Below, in pieces: positions 7,996 to 16,898 of a stretch of 44,223 nucleotides of DNA. Every line of letters begins with the position of its first letter. The stretch's first letter is position 1. This DNA comes from Agathobacter sp. (GTDB taxonomy: Bacteria > Bacillota > Clostridia > Lachnospirales > Lachnospiraceae), in NCBI GenBank assembly GCA_017409825.1, contig JAFQRZ010000025.1, positions 1-44,223 on the forward strand, in the 5' to 3' direction. The position numbers and the translations under genes were made by a program. The notes beneath the pieces are model-generated. The model made no database searches, was not told the DNA's origin, and saw only the letters and a program-made list of their open reading frames with translations.

Positions 7996-10707
7996 ATGGT
8001 ACTAGGGATTTTAGCGCACGTAGATGCAGGAAAGACAACTTTATCAGAAGCCTTGTTATATGAGACAGGGAAAATCCGTGCGTTAGGACGCGTAGACCAT
8101 CAGGACGCATATCTGGATACGGATTCCCAAGAAAGGGAACGCGGAATTACGATTTTCTCGAAACAGGCACAGCTTAGCTTTGAGGGTGTTAAGCTTACGC
8201 TCTTGGATACTCCGGGGCATGTGGATTTCTCGGCAGAGATGGAGCGTACTTTGCAGGTGCTAGACTATGCAATTTTAGTTATTAGTGGAACAGATGGGGT
8301 GCAAGGGCATACCAAGACACTCTGGAGACTTTTGAATCATTACCAGATTCCAACGTTTCTTTTTGTGAATAAGATGGATTTGGATGAAGCGGATAAGGAG
8401 AAGATTCAAAAACAGCTAAAGGCACAGCTATCCGATGGATGTGTAGATTTTTCAGGGGTGAGTTGTGGAGCGTGCGTTGCAGGGGCTGTGAGAGAAGAAG
8501 TCTACGAAGAAATTGCAATGTGTAGTGATGCGTTGCTGGATTCGTATATGGAACAGGGGACGTTGTCGGAAGAGGAAATTCGTGGTGCGATTGATGCACG
8601 TTCTCTTTATCCATGCTTTTATGGTTCTGCACTCAAATTAGAAGGCGTAAAAGAGCTTTTGGATGGAATCAAGACTTTTGCACGAGGCGAATACGAAAGA
8701 GCAAATGGGACTAGTATGGAAGACTCCGGTGCGCGAGGAAGGCAGGAGCTCTCCAAAGGAGAATTTGGTGCTCTCGTGTACAAAATCGGCCGTGATGCAA
8801 GAGGAGCCAGACTTACGCATTTGAAGGTAACGAGTGGTAGTTTACATGTAAAAGATAAAATTATCTATAACGGCTTGGAAGAAAAGATTGACCAGATTCG
8901 CATTTATTCAGGTGATAAATTCGAGACCGTGGAGGTAGTGCAGACAGGAGAAATCTGTGCAGTAACGGGTTTGGACCGGACCTATGCAGGTATGGGGCTT
9001 GGTGCAAATACGACGCAGACTATGCCGATTTTGGAGCCAGTTTTGAATTATCAGATTATTGTCCCACAGGGCGTAAATCCAGTGGAGCTGATGCGTAATT
9101 TAAAGCAGCTAGAGGAAGAAGATCCACAGCTCAATATTCTTTGGAATGAGCAGCTACAGGAGATTCATGCACAGCTCATGGGCCAGGTGCAGATGGAAGT
9201 ACTTGGGCGAGTGATTTTGGATCGCTTTGGTGTGCGTGTGACTTTTGGACCGGGAAATATCGTGTACAAGGAAACCATTGCAAGGCCAGTGGAAGGTGTA
9301 GGACATTTTGAGCCGCTGCGTCATTATGCGGAAGCTCATCTTTGGATGGAGCCAGGAGAGCCAGGCAGTGGTATCAGTGTGTTCTCAAACTGCAGTGAAG
9401 ATATATTAGATTTAAATTGGCAGAGACTAATTACGACTCACATTTTGGAACGTGAGCATCCAGGGGTGCTGACAGGTTCTGCGATTACAGATATCAAGTT
9501 TACGATTGTGACGGGACGAGCACATTTGAAGCATACGGAAGGCGGAGATTTCCGCCAAGCGACCTATCGTGCGATTCGTCAGGGATTGAAATCGACAGAG
9601 AGTGTATTGTTAGAGCCATACTATGCGTTTGTGTTGGAAGTACCAGTGGATAGCATCGGTCGTGCGATGACAGACATTCGTAGTCGTTTCGGGAAGCATG
9701 AGGCACCAGAATATGTGACACGTGAAGATGGCGATGTAGCTATTTTGACAGGGACTGCACCAGTAGCTACGATGCAGGATTATGTGACCGAGGTGCATGC
9801 CTATACCAAAGGTCAGGGACAGTTGACTTTGGAATTAAAAGGCTATGATGTTTGTCACAACAGTGCAGAGGTAGTGGAACGTATCGGCTATGACAGTGAG
9901 GAGGATACAGCAAATCCAACGGGAAGTGTGTTTTGTGCACATGGAGCAGGATTTGTGGTGCCTTGGAATGAAGTACCTGACTATATGCATTTGGAATATG
10001 CTTGTGATGCCGAAGGCCATGTGAAGCAAATGGGTGGACTGGCTTATGAATTGGAGCAGCAGGCAGAAGAATTGCGTGAGTTGGCAGAACGTCGGGAAGC
10101 GGCTCGCTTAGCCAAAACAGCTAGTGCATCTTCATGGGAATTGGATCAGGAATTGCAACAGATTTATGCCCGTGAATTTGGTATGAACAAGGACGATATG
10201 CTGGATTACGAGCGCCGAAAGTGGGCGAAGAAGTCAGAGAAAAAGGAAAGTACACCACATCAAAAGTTTGACAAAAAAGGAAATCCAATCTATCCAAAGA
10301 AACCGATTTTGGAAGAACTTTTGATTGTGGATGGATATAATATTATTTTTGCGATACCAGAACTTAAAGAATTATCAAAGGTGAATATTGATTCAGCCAA
10401 AGATGCGTTAAAGGATATGCTGGCAAATTATCAGGGCTATAAAGGATGTCGTCTAATAGTTGTTTTCGATGGATACCGGAAAAAAGGGAATCCGGGTTCC
10501 GCAGAAAAGTATTTTGATTTGGAAGTTGTTCACACGAAGCAGGATGAAACGGCGGATGCATACATAGAGCGAACCGTACATGAACTAGTAAGCAAATACA
10601 AAATCACAGTTGCAACCAATGATAATTTGGAGCAGCTGACAATTCTAAGTCAGGGAGCACTACGAATGTCTGCAAGGATGCTACAGGAAGAAATAAAGAG
10701 ATTCTAA
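7996..10707 (+). CDS. Tet(M)/EF-G-like ribosomal GTPase fused to a Rae1/YacP-like NYN nuclease
   Basis: The 903-aa protein begins with a translational GTPase: G1 AHVDAGKTT (7-15), G3 DTPGH (from Asp71), G4 NKMD (125-128). EF-G domains II-V follow, as in ribosomal protection proteins. After a charged linker (about 690-775), residues 775-903 form a NYN/PIN domain. It carries VDGYNII, VVFDGY, ETADAYIE, VATNDNLEQ and QGALRMSAR, the pattern of Rae1 (YacP), an endoribonuclease that cleaves mRNA in the ribosomal A site. The ATG at 7996 follows GGAGG at 7988-7992. The inference is that the GTPase delivers a nuclease to ribosomes, perhaps stalled ones. Annotation simply as tetracycline resistance would be unsafe. 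Confidence 0.88.
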   Translation: MVLGILAHVDAGKTTLSEALLYETGKIRALGRVDHQDAYLDTDSQERERGITIFSKQAQLSFEGVKLTLLDTPGHVDFSAEMERTLQVLDYAILVISGTDGVQGHTKTLWRLLNHYQIPTFLFVNKMDLDEADKEKIQKQLKAQLSDGCVDFSGVSCGACVAGAVREEVYEEIAMCSDALLDSYMEQGTLSEEEIRGAIDARSLYPCFYGSALKLEGVKELLDGIKTFARGEYERANGTSMEDSGARGRQELSKGEFGALVYKIGRDARGARLTHLKVTSGSLHVKDKIIYNGLEEKIDQIRIYSGDKFETVEVVQTGEICAVTGLDRTYAGMGLGANTTQTMPILEPVLNYQIIVPQGVNPVELMRNLKQLEEEDPQLNILWNEQLQEIHAQLMGQVQMEVLGRVILDRFGVRVTFGPGNIVYKETIARPVEGVGHFEPLRHYAEAHLWMEPGEPGSGISVFSNCSEDILDLNWQRLITTHILEREHPGVLTGSAITDIKFTIVTGRAHLKHTEGGDFRQATYRAIRQGLKSTESVLLEPYYAFVLEVPVDSIGRAMTDIRSRFGKHEAPEYVTREDGDVAILTGTAPVATMQDYVTEVHAYTKGQGQLTLELKGYDVCHNSAEVVERIGYDSEEDTANPTGSVFCAHGAGFVVPWNEVPDYMHLEYACDAEGHVKQMGGLAYELEQQAEELRELAERREAARLAKTASASSWELDQELQQIYAREFGMNKDDMLDYERRKWAKKSEKKESTPHQKFDKKGNPIYPKKPILEELLIVDGYNIIFAIPELKELSKVNIDSAKDALKDMLANYQGYKGCRLIVVFDGYRKKGNPGSAEKYFDLEVVHTKQDETADAYIERTVHELVSKYKITVATNDNLEQLTILSQGALRMSARMLQEEIKRF

Positions 10708-10846
10708 TTAACGAATGTGGAAAATTATGTTTTGTATAAAGAAAATTCATGTTTAGAATGATTGATTTTGCGAAATAAGAGTGCTACCATAAATACATAT
10801 ATACATACAAAATATATCGTGTATATACCAATTTGGAGGTAATACT

Positions 10847-12040
10847 ATGATTTACAACAAACAAGCGTATGAACTTGGAAGCAAGCGTTCGGCTATCCGA
10901 GAATTATTTGAATATGGAAAACAAAGAGCAGCAATTGTTGGGGCGGAAAATGTCTATGATTTCTCTCTTGGCAATCCAACCGTGCCAGCACCGGATTGTG
11001 TAGATGAAACGATTCGTCGTTTAACGGAGGAATTGGACTGTATCAAATTACACGGTTACACTTCTGCACAGGGAGATGTTGAAACAAGAGCAGCGATTGC
11101 AGATTTTTTGAATCAAACACATGGTACTCATTTTGAGGCAAATGATTTCTATATTACGATGGGAGCTGCGGCGTCTTTGTCGATTGCGTTCCATGCACTT
11201 ACGACATCTGAGGCGGATGAGTATATCGCGATTGCACCATATTTTCCAGAATATAAGATATTTGTGGAGGTAACAGGGGCATCTTTAAAGGTGGTGCCAG
11301 CGGATACAAAAGACTTCCAGATTCGATTTGAAGAATTAGAGAAAATGATAAATAAAAATACGAAAGGTATTATCATCAATTCTCCAAACAATCCATCGGG
11401 TGCGGTATATTCTCGCGAGACGATTGAAAGATTGGCAGAGCTGCTTGGCAAAAAAGAAGCAGAATATGGTCATCCAATTTTTATCATTGCAGATGAGCCA
11501 TATCGTGAAATCGCATACGATGGTGTAGAGGTACCTTTTGTCACCCAATATTATGCCAATACGTTAGTATGCTATTCTTACAGTAAATCCTTATCGTTGC
11601 CAGGCGAGCGAATCGGTTACATTCTGGTTCCACAGGAGGCTTATGAAAGCAAGGAGCTTTATGCAGCCGTAGCTGGTGCTGGCCGTTCATTAGGATATGT
11701 ATGTGCACCAAGCATGATGCAAAAAGTCATTACCTTGTGTCAGGGGCAGACGGGAGATATCGAGCTTTACAAGAAGAATCGAGACCTCTTATACGAAGGT
11801 TTGACGAAAATTGGCTATGAATGTTTCAAGCCACAGGGCGCTTTTTATATGTTTGTAAAAGCCTTGGAAGAGGATGCGAACGCGTTTTGTGAAAGAGCGA
11901 AAACAGAAGATTTGCTTATCGTAGCGGGAGATGGATTTGGCTGTCCTGGATATGTGAGAATTTCTTATTGTGTGGATAAAGAAATGATTCAGAGAAGCTT
12001 TGGGGCATTTGAGAAATTGTATCAGAGTTATCAAAAATAA
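10847..12040 (+). CDS. PLP-dependent class I/II aminotransferase
   Basis: The 397-aa fold-type I aminotransferase has GxP-type substrate-region FSLGNPTVPAPD, the NSPNNPSGA motif, IIADEPYREI (Asp binding the PLP nitrogen), and the Schiff-base Lys247 in YSYSKSLSLPGERIG. It most resembles the aspartate aminotransferase-like pyridoxal enzymes. The amino-acid substrate cannot be assigned. AGGTAATACT precedes the ATG. It is a stand-alone gene with 139 bp of AT-rich upstream sequence in which I see no convincing promoter. Confidence 0.88.
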   Translation: MIYNKQAYELGSKRSAIRELFEYGKQRAAIVGAENVYDFSLGNPTVPAPDCVDETIRRLTEELDCIKLHGYTSAQGDVETRAAIADFLNQTHGTHFEANDFYITMGAAASLSIAFHALTTSEADEYIAIAPYFPEYKIFVEVTGASLKVVPADTKDFQIRFEELEKMINKNTKGIIINSPNNPSGAVYSRETIERLAELLGKKEAEYGHPIFIIADEPYREIAYDGVEVPFVTQYYANTLVCYSYSKSLSLPGERIGYILVPQEAYESKELYAAVAGAGRSLGYVCAPSMMQKVITLCQGQTGDIELYKKNRDLLYEGLTKIGYECFKPQGAFYMFVKALEEDANAFCERAKTEDLLIVAGDGFGCPGYVRISYCVDKEMIQRSFGAFEKLYQSYQK

Positions 12041-12067
12041 GTTTGTTTATTTTTTAACAAGATAGTG

Positions 12068-12109
12068 TTGACTTTCTATTTATGAATGGGATAAAATGAA
12101 CGTGTTCAT
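12068..12109 (+). promoter_or_regulatory. Promoter with overlapping palindromic operator upstream of the SDR gene
   Basis: TTGACT (12068-12073) and TAAAAT (12092-12097) are 18 bp apart. An inverted repeat ATGAAC-GT-GTTCAT (12096-12109) overlaps the -10 and start region, a placement typical of a repressor operator (TetR-like regulators use dyads of this kind). No regulator gene is adjacent. Confidence 0.6.
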
Positions 12110-12131
12110 AAAATGTTTAGGAGGAAATCCC

Positions 12132-12932
12132 ATGAAATCAGTTGTTATTACAGGAAGTGGACGCGGTCTTGGATTTGAAATGGCAAAGGTGTTCCACAGA
12201 AATCATTATAATGTAGTGCTTAATGACATCAATGAGCAGCGTCTCGCAGATGCACAGAAAGAACTTTCTGCTATGCCAGGAGATGGAAAAGTGTTCACAT
12301 GTGCTGGAAATATTGCAAAAACAGAAGACTTAGAAAAGCTTTGGAAGGTTGCAGCAGATGCTTGTGGCACAGTAGATATCTGGATCAACAATGCCGGTGT
12401 CAATCAGCCAATGCGTGCAATTTGGGAATTAGAAGAAAACGAAATTGATGCAGTATTAAATATCGACCTTCGTGGTGCAATTATGGGTTCCAAGGTTGCT
12501 ATGCTTCACATGAAAGAGCAGGGTAAGGGTGCAATTTATAATGTAGAAGGTTATGGAAGTAACGATGCGAAGATGCTTGGACTTAACCTTTATGGCACAT
12601 CCAAACGTGCAGTAACTCATTTTACGCAGGCACTTGCACAGGAGAGCGCAGAACGTGAAACAGGTGTGCTCGTAGGTCTTATCAGCCCAGGTATCATGAT
12701 TACAGACTTCACAGTAAAAGCTCTTGGTGACAAAGAAGCTATCGAGCTTCCGGAAAAGACCAAAAAGGTTTACAATATCTTAGGTGATTATCCAGATGTT
12801 GTAGCGGAATTCCTCGTAGCTGGAATGATGAAAAATGACAAGAATAATGCCAAAATTGAATGGCTTACCAATGGAAAAGCAGCATGGAGATTTATGACTG
12901 CTGGATTTAATAAACGTAATTTTTTTGATTAA
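12132..12932 (+). CDS. Short-chain dehydrogenase/reductase
   Basis: The 266-aa classical SDR has the cofactor motif TGSGRGLG (7-14), NNAG in WINNAGVNQ, and the catalytic YxxxK at Tyr154/Lys158 (YGTSK). The usual catalytic Ser position lies in the YGSNDAK region just before it. It oxidises or reduces a hydroxyl/carbonyl with NAD(P). The substrate is unknown. AGGAGGAAATCCC places the start at 12132. An upstream ATG at 12096 lies inside the operator region and has no ribosome-binding site. A strong terminator follows, so the gene is monocistronic. Confidence 0.88.
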   Translation: MKSVVITGSGRGLGFEMAKVFHRNHYNVVLNDINEQRLADAQKELSAMPGDGKVFTCAGNIAKTEDLEKLWKVAADACGTVDIWINNAGVNQPMRAIWELEENEIDAVLNIDLRGAIMGSKVAMLHMKEQGKGAIYNVEGYGSNDAKMLGLNLYGTSKRAVTHFTQALAQESAERETGVLVGLISPGIMITDFTVKALGDKEAIELPEKTKKVYNILGDYPDVVAEFLVAGMMKNDKNNAKIEWLTNGKAAWRFMTAGFNKRNFFD

Positions 12933-12936
12933 GATT

Positions 12937-12967
12937 TATGCCTCGGTTTAAGGCCGAGGCATATTTT
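12937..12967 (+). terminator. Terminator after the SDR gene
   Basis: TATGCCTCGG and CCGAGGCATA form a 10-bp GC-rich stem with a short loop, followed by TTTTAG. Confidence 0.8.
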
Positions 12968-12985
12968 AGTGGAAAATTATTTGAG

Positions 12986-13016
12986 TTGACAGATGCCCAT
13001 AAGAATATAGTATGAT
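12986..13016 (+). promoter_or_regulatory. Candidate copA promoter
   Basis: A consensus TTGACA (12986-12991) is followed by TATGAT (13011-13016) with a 19-bp spacer. A better TATAAT at 13016-13021 gives 24 bp. Long spacers occur at MerR-type metal promoters, but I see no clear CueR or CopY operator. Confidence 0.45.
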
Positions 13017-13051
13017 ATAATAAGTGTTAAGTTTAGAAACGAGGAAATAGA

Positions 13052-15649
13052 ATGAAACAATACAACATAACAGGTATGAGCTGTGCAGCCTGTAGTGCTC
13101 GTGTGGAAAAGGCGGTAAATGCTGTGCCGGGAGTAACCTCCTGCTCGGTAAGCTTGCTTACCAATTCTATGGGAGTGGAAGGTGATGTAGCAGAACGTGA
13201 AATTATAAAAGCAGTGGAAGATGCGGGATACGGGGCGAGTGCGAAAGGTGGAAATGGAACAGGAGCAAATGGCGTGAATGGCGCAAACCAGCCAAGTACT
13301 TCTGCCAACCACATCGATTACTCCGCAGCTCGCGAAGCCTTGGAAGATCATGAAACTCCAATACTGAAAAAACGATTATTCACATCCTTGGGATTTTTAA
13401 TCATACTTATGTACTTTTCCATGGGACATATGATGTGGGGCTGGCCAGTGCCAGAGTTCTTTGCCCATAATATGCTTGCACAGGGACTTTTACAGTTGAT
13501 TTTATCTGCCATCATTATGGTGATTAACCAGAAGTTTTTTATCAGCGGTTTTAAGAGTCTGATGCATAAGGCTCCAAATATGGACACGCTTGTGGCGATG
13601 GGCTCAGGCGCATCCTTTGTGTATAGTACCTATGCACTATTTGCAATGTCAGATGCAGTGACAAAGGGCGATATGACTTTGGCACACGAATATATGCATG
13701 AATTTTATTTTGAGTCAGCGGCGATGATTTTGACCTTGATTACAGTGGGCAAAATGCTGGAGGCTCGTTCCAAAGGAAAGACGACAGATGCACTAAAAAG
13801 TCTGATGGAATTGGCACCAAAAACAGCTACTGTTTTGCGAGAGGGCGAAGAAGTTATGGTTCCGATTGAAGAGGTGCAAATCGGAGATGAATTCGTGGTT
13901 CGCCCAGGAGAACATATCCCAGTGGATGGGTTTGTGCTAGAAGGAAGTGGAGCGGTCAATGAAGCTGCCTTGACAGGCGAGAGTCTTCCAGTAGATAAAG
14001 AACCAGGGCATAAGGTAAGTGCTGCGACGGTGAATCAGTCTGGCTTTCTTCGTTGCAAGGCGACACGTGTCGGCGAAGATACGACACTGAGTCAAATCAT
14101 TCAAATGGTTAGTGATGCAGCCGCAACCAAGGCACCAATTGCGAAGATTGCAGATAAAGTATCTGGTGTTTTTGTGCCAGTTGTAATTTCAATAGCAGTC
14201 GTTACATTTATCGTATGGATGTTGGCAGGTGAGACCTTTGGATTTGCTATTGCAAGAGCGATTTCTGTGCTTGTCATCAGTTGTCCATGTGCACTTGGGC
14301 TTGCTACTCCAGTAGCGATTATGGTAGGCAGCGGGATGGGAGCAAAGCATGGTGTGCTTTTCAAAACTGCAGTGTCTTTGGAAGAAACAGGAAAGACACA
14401 AATCATTGCTTTGGATAAAACGGGTACGATTACGAGTGGAAAACCACAGGTGACAGATATTTATCCAATGAATGGATTAGAAGAAAAAGAATTACTTTCC
14501 TACGCATATTCTTTGGAAATTAAGAGCGAGCACCCATTGGCACATGCTATCGTAGAAAAAGCAAAAGAAGAAAAAGTATTTGCAAAGAAAATAACCGAAT
14601 TTACAATTCTACCAGGAAATGGACTTCAGGCGAAAATTGGTGAGGCAGAGGTCTATGGTGGAAATCGAAAGTTTGTAGAAGAAAAGCTAGAGCCTCTGCG
14701 CTGGGTGAGCCCAGACATCTACGTGGGACCAGCCTTAGATGATGATACAATCGCAGTTGCAGAGCAGTTTGCGGCGGAAGGAAAAACACCACTGTTTTTT
14801 GCAAAGGGGATGGAGCTTCTCGGTATCATTGCAGTTGCAGATACCATCAAAGAGGACAGTCCTGAGGCAATTCGTCAGTTACAAAACATGGGTATCCATG
14901 TGGTGATGTTGACAGGTGACAATGAAATGACTGCAAGAGCTATCGGCAAACAGGCAGGTGTGGATGAGGTTATTGCAGGCGTTTTACCAGAAGGCAAAGA
15001 GGCAGTGATTCGTAAGCTAAAGGCAAAAGGAAAAGTTGCTATGGTAGGAGATGGTATCAATGATGCCCCAGCCCTTACCAGAGCAGATATCGGAATTGCG
15101 ATTGGTGCAGGAACCGATGTTGCGATTGATGCGGCAGATGTCGTTTTGATGAAGAGTAGATTGACTGACGTAGATGCAGCGATTCGACTTTCGCGTGCGA
15201 CACTTACGAATATTCATCAGAACTTATTCTGGGCATTTTTCTACAATGCCATCGGAATTCCACTGGCAGCAGGACTTTGGATTCCAGTATTTGGCTGGGA
15301 ACTAAATCCGATGTTTGGTGCAGCGGCGATGAGTTTGTCCAGTTTTTGTGTCGTAACGAATGCATTACGTTTAAACCTGTTCCAAGTTTACAGAACAGAT
15401 AGAGATAAAAAAATCAAACATAGAAAAGAGGAAACAATCATGGAAAAAACATTAACAATCGAAGGTATGATGTGTCCACATTGCAGTGGCAGAGTAAAGG
15501 AAGCATTGGAAGCAAACGAAGCAATTGCAGACGCAGTCGTAAGTCATGAAACAGGTACAGCAGTTGTAACACTTGCTGCAGAAATTTCGGATGAAGCATT
15601 GGCACAGATTGTTGTGGATGCTGGTTACAAAGTAACTGGAGTGAAATAA
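13052..15649 (+). CDS. copA: Copper-exporting P1B-ATPase CopA fused at its C-terminus to a CopZ-like chaperone
   Basis: The 865-aa protein has an N-terminal HMA domain (GMSCAACS, Cys11/Cys14) and a Gly/Asn-rich linker (about 70-90). The ATPase core carries LTGESLPV, the CPC metal motif (Cys411-Pro-Cys413), phosphorylated Asp455 in DKTGT, SEHPLAHA and GDGINDAPA (666 onward). It exports Cu(I). The last 69 residues form a second complete HMA domain (GMMCPHCS) after a basic linker, DRDKKIKHRKEE. That linker looks like a normal CopA tail, so the downstream copZ appears joined in frame by loss of a stop codon. An internal ribosome-binding site remains (see 15440-15649). Confidence 0.93.
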   Translation: MKQYNITGMSCAACSARVEKAVNAVPGVTSCSVSLLTNSMGVEGDVAEREIIKAVEDAGYGASAKGGNGTGANGVNGANQPSTSANHIDYSAAREALEDHETPILKKRLFTSLGFLIILMYFSMGHMMWGWPVPEFFAHNMLAQGLLQLILSAIIMVINQKFFISGFKSLMHKAPNMDTLVAMGSGASFVYSTYALFAMSDAVTKGDMTLAHEYMHEFYFESAAMILTLITVGKMLEARSKGKTTDALKSLMELAPKTATVLREGEEVMVPIEEVQIGDEFVVRPGEHIPVDGFVLEGSGAVNEAALTGESLPVDKEPGHKVSAATVNQSGFLRCKATRVGEDTTLSQIIQMVSDAAATKAPIAKIADKVSGVFVPVVISIAVVTFIVWMLAGETFGFAIARAISVLVISCPCALGLATPVAIMVGSGMGAKHGVLFKTAVSLEETGKTQIIALDKTGTITSGKPQVTDIYPMNGLEEKELLSYAYSLEIKSEHPLAHAIVEKAKEEKVFAKKITEFTILPGNGLQAKIGEAEVYGGNRKFVEEKLEPLRWVSPDIYVGPALDDDTIAVAEQFAAEGKTPLFFAKGMELLGIIAVADTIKEDSPEAIRQLQNMGIHVVMLTGDNEMTARAIGKQAGVDEVIAGVLPEGKEAVIRKLKAKGKVAMVGDGINDAPALTRADIGIAIGAGTDVAIDAADVVLMKSRLTDVDAAIRLSRATLTNIHQNLFWAFFYNAIGIPLAAGLWIPVFGWELNPMFGAAAMSLSSFCVVTNALRLNLFQVYRTDRDKKIKHRKEETIMEKTLTIEGMMCPHCSGRVKEALEANEAIADAVVSHETGTAVVTLAAEISDEALAQIVVDAGYKVTGVK
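15440..15649 (+). CDS. copZ: Probable internal start yielding free CopZ-like copper chaperone
   Basis: An ATG at 15440, in frame with copA, is preceded by AGAGGA (15427-15432) with standard spacing. It would yield a complete 69-aa HMA domain (MEKTLTIEGMMCPHCSGRV to the shared stop) of CopZ size. CopZ hands Cu(I) to CopA. In many Firmicutes copZ is a separate gene after copA. Two products, fused and free, are therefore plausible. That both are made is inference. Confidence 0.6.
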   Translation: MEKTLTIEGMMCPHCSGRVKEALEANEAIADAVVSHETGTAVVTLAAEISDEALAQIVVDAGYKVTGVK

Positions 15650-15670
15650 TGAAGCAGAAATAATAGAAAA

Positions 15671-16228
15671 GGGCTGTCGCACAAATATCCATTTGTCGAC
15701 GCCCTTTCTTCATGCTTAGAAATACATATACCGCTATATATCATATCCGTTTTCGAACATTTAAGGGAAATGCTATATTTTCTTGAAACGCCCTTCTAGC
15801 TTAAGTTTTGTGTCTTTCAACCATTTTACTATCTGCGAAGTATGCTCCGTTGTGAGAAAGACATCGACACATCCTTTCCTAGTTTCTTTAAGTACGGCGT
15901 CTTTCTATCGTTGATATTACATGTGCATGCTTGAAACTCGGAGCAAAAGTGGCTCCTCAAACAGTCAAGCATGCACATGACATGATAAAAATCCGCCGTA
16001 CTAAGAGAAACACGAAAAGTCTGTAATGATGTCTTTCATCACACGGATATACTTTCGCAGATTGTAAAATTCTTGAAAGACATAAAAAATCACAAGAGCC
16101 AGAAGGGCGTTTCATAGAAAATAAGCATTTGTCTTAACCGAGAGAAAACGCATATGATATATAGCGGTATATGTATTTCAAAATATAAAAATAAGGGCGT
16201 CGCCAAATTGATATTTGTGCGACAGCCC
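15671..16228. repeat. Complete 558-bp hairpin repeat element (copy B), possible structured RNA
   Basis: The element fills the gap between the convergent copA and udk genes. Its ends are a perfect 18-bp inverted repeat, GGGCTGTCGCACAAATAT (15671-15688) with its complement at 16211-16228. Next is a perfect 28-bp pair (15719-15746 with 16152-16179), then further imperfect arms all the way in. The centre is a 15-bp stem, CATGTGCATGCTTGA (15920-15934) with 15965-15979, capped by a smaller stem. The whole sequence can fold into one long hairpin. Each end also resembles a terminator. No protein frame in it looks real. Related partial copies lie at 1-215 and 43906-44223. Confidence 0.88.
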
Positions 16229-16239
16229 CTTTGTTATTT

Positions 16240-16851
16240 TTATTCTTTTAAAAGTAATTCAATCTTTGCACGCATGATATCAAATGCGACATCATTCATG
16301 CCACTGTTGATGATAATATCGGCGGTGGTTTTGGTTGGTTCTACATAGAGATAATGCATTGGTTTTACCGTGGTAAGATACTGTTCCATGATGTTATCGA
16401 TGTCACGGCCACGTTCCTTCACATCGCGCACCACTCTTCGTAAGATACGTTCGTCTGCATCTGCCTCTACGAATATCTTAATATCGAAAAGGTCACGAAG
16501 CTGTTCATCCGAGAAAATAAGAATGCCTTCAATCAAGAAAATCTTACTTGGATGGATGGTGTAGGTTTGGTTTGAGCGATTGTGCTGTGTAAAGTCGTAG
16601 ATTGGACATTCTACGGATTTCCCTTCTTTTAGCATTTTCAAATGCTCGATGAGAAGCTCTGTTTCCAAAGCAGATGGATGATCATAATTTACTTTGGTAC
16701 GTTCTTCATAAGTCATGTCATCGCGTCTTCTATAGTAGTTATCATGGTAAATGACCGTAACATCATCTCCAAAATATTCTTTTAGCCTATTGGTAAAAGT
16801 CGATTTTCCAGAACCGGTTCCACCAGCAATTCCAATCATAATACAGTCCAT
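16240..16851 (-). CDS. udk: Uridine kinase
   Basis: The 203-aa P-loop kinase has GGTGSGKST (10-18), HDNYYRRRDDMTYEERTKVNYDHPSA (substrate and Mg region), PIYDFTQHNRS, and FLIEGILIF (Walker B-like). This is the uridine/cytidine kinase pattern, phosphorylating uridine to UMP in pyrimidine salvage. Length is normal. GGAGGAAATTTT before the ATG supports the start at 16851. The gene is divergent from spoIIID, and its 3' end meets hairpin element copy B. Confidence 0.9.
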   Translation of the reverse strand: MDCIMIGIAGGTGSGKSTFTNRLKEYFGDDVTVIYHDNYYRRRDDMTYEERTKVNYDHPSALETELLIEHLKMLKEGKSVECPIYDFTQHNRSNQTYTIHPSKIFLIEGILIFSDEQLRDLFDIKIFVEADADERILRRVVRDVKERGRDIDNIMEQYLTTVKPMHYLYVEPTKTTADIIINSGMNDVAFDIMRAKIELLLKE

Positions 16852-16898
16852 AAAATTTCCTCCGATGTATCCTTACATATCATATAGTATAACATAAA

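Noticed and set aside
7996-10707. Tetracycline resistance determinant tet(M/O/W type)
   Set aside because: The GTPase is related, but the C-terminus is a Rae1-like nuclease and the gene lies in ordinary chromosome without resistance context, so a housekeeping or rescue role is more likely.
10708-10846. Riboswitch or leader before the aminotransferase gene
   Set aside because: The stretch is AT-rich without stable hairpins or a recognisable aptamer.
15671-16228. Known large ornate RNA such as ROOL or GOLLD
   Set aside because: Size is similar to ROOL, but the layout is one long end-to-end hairpin rather than a multibranched fold, and I cannot match conserved ROOL or GOLLD motifs from memory. 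A covariance-model search would decide.
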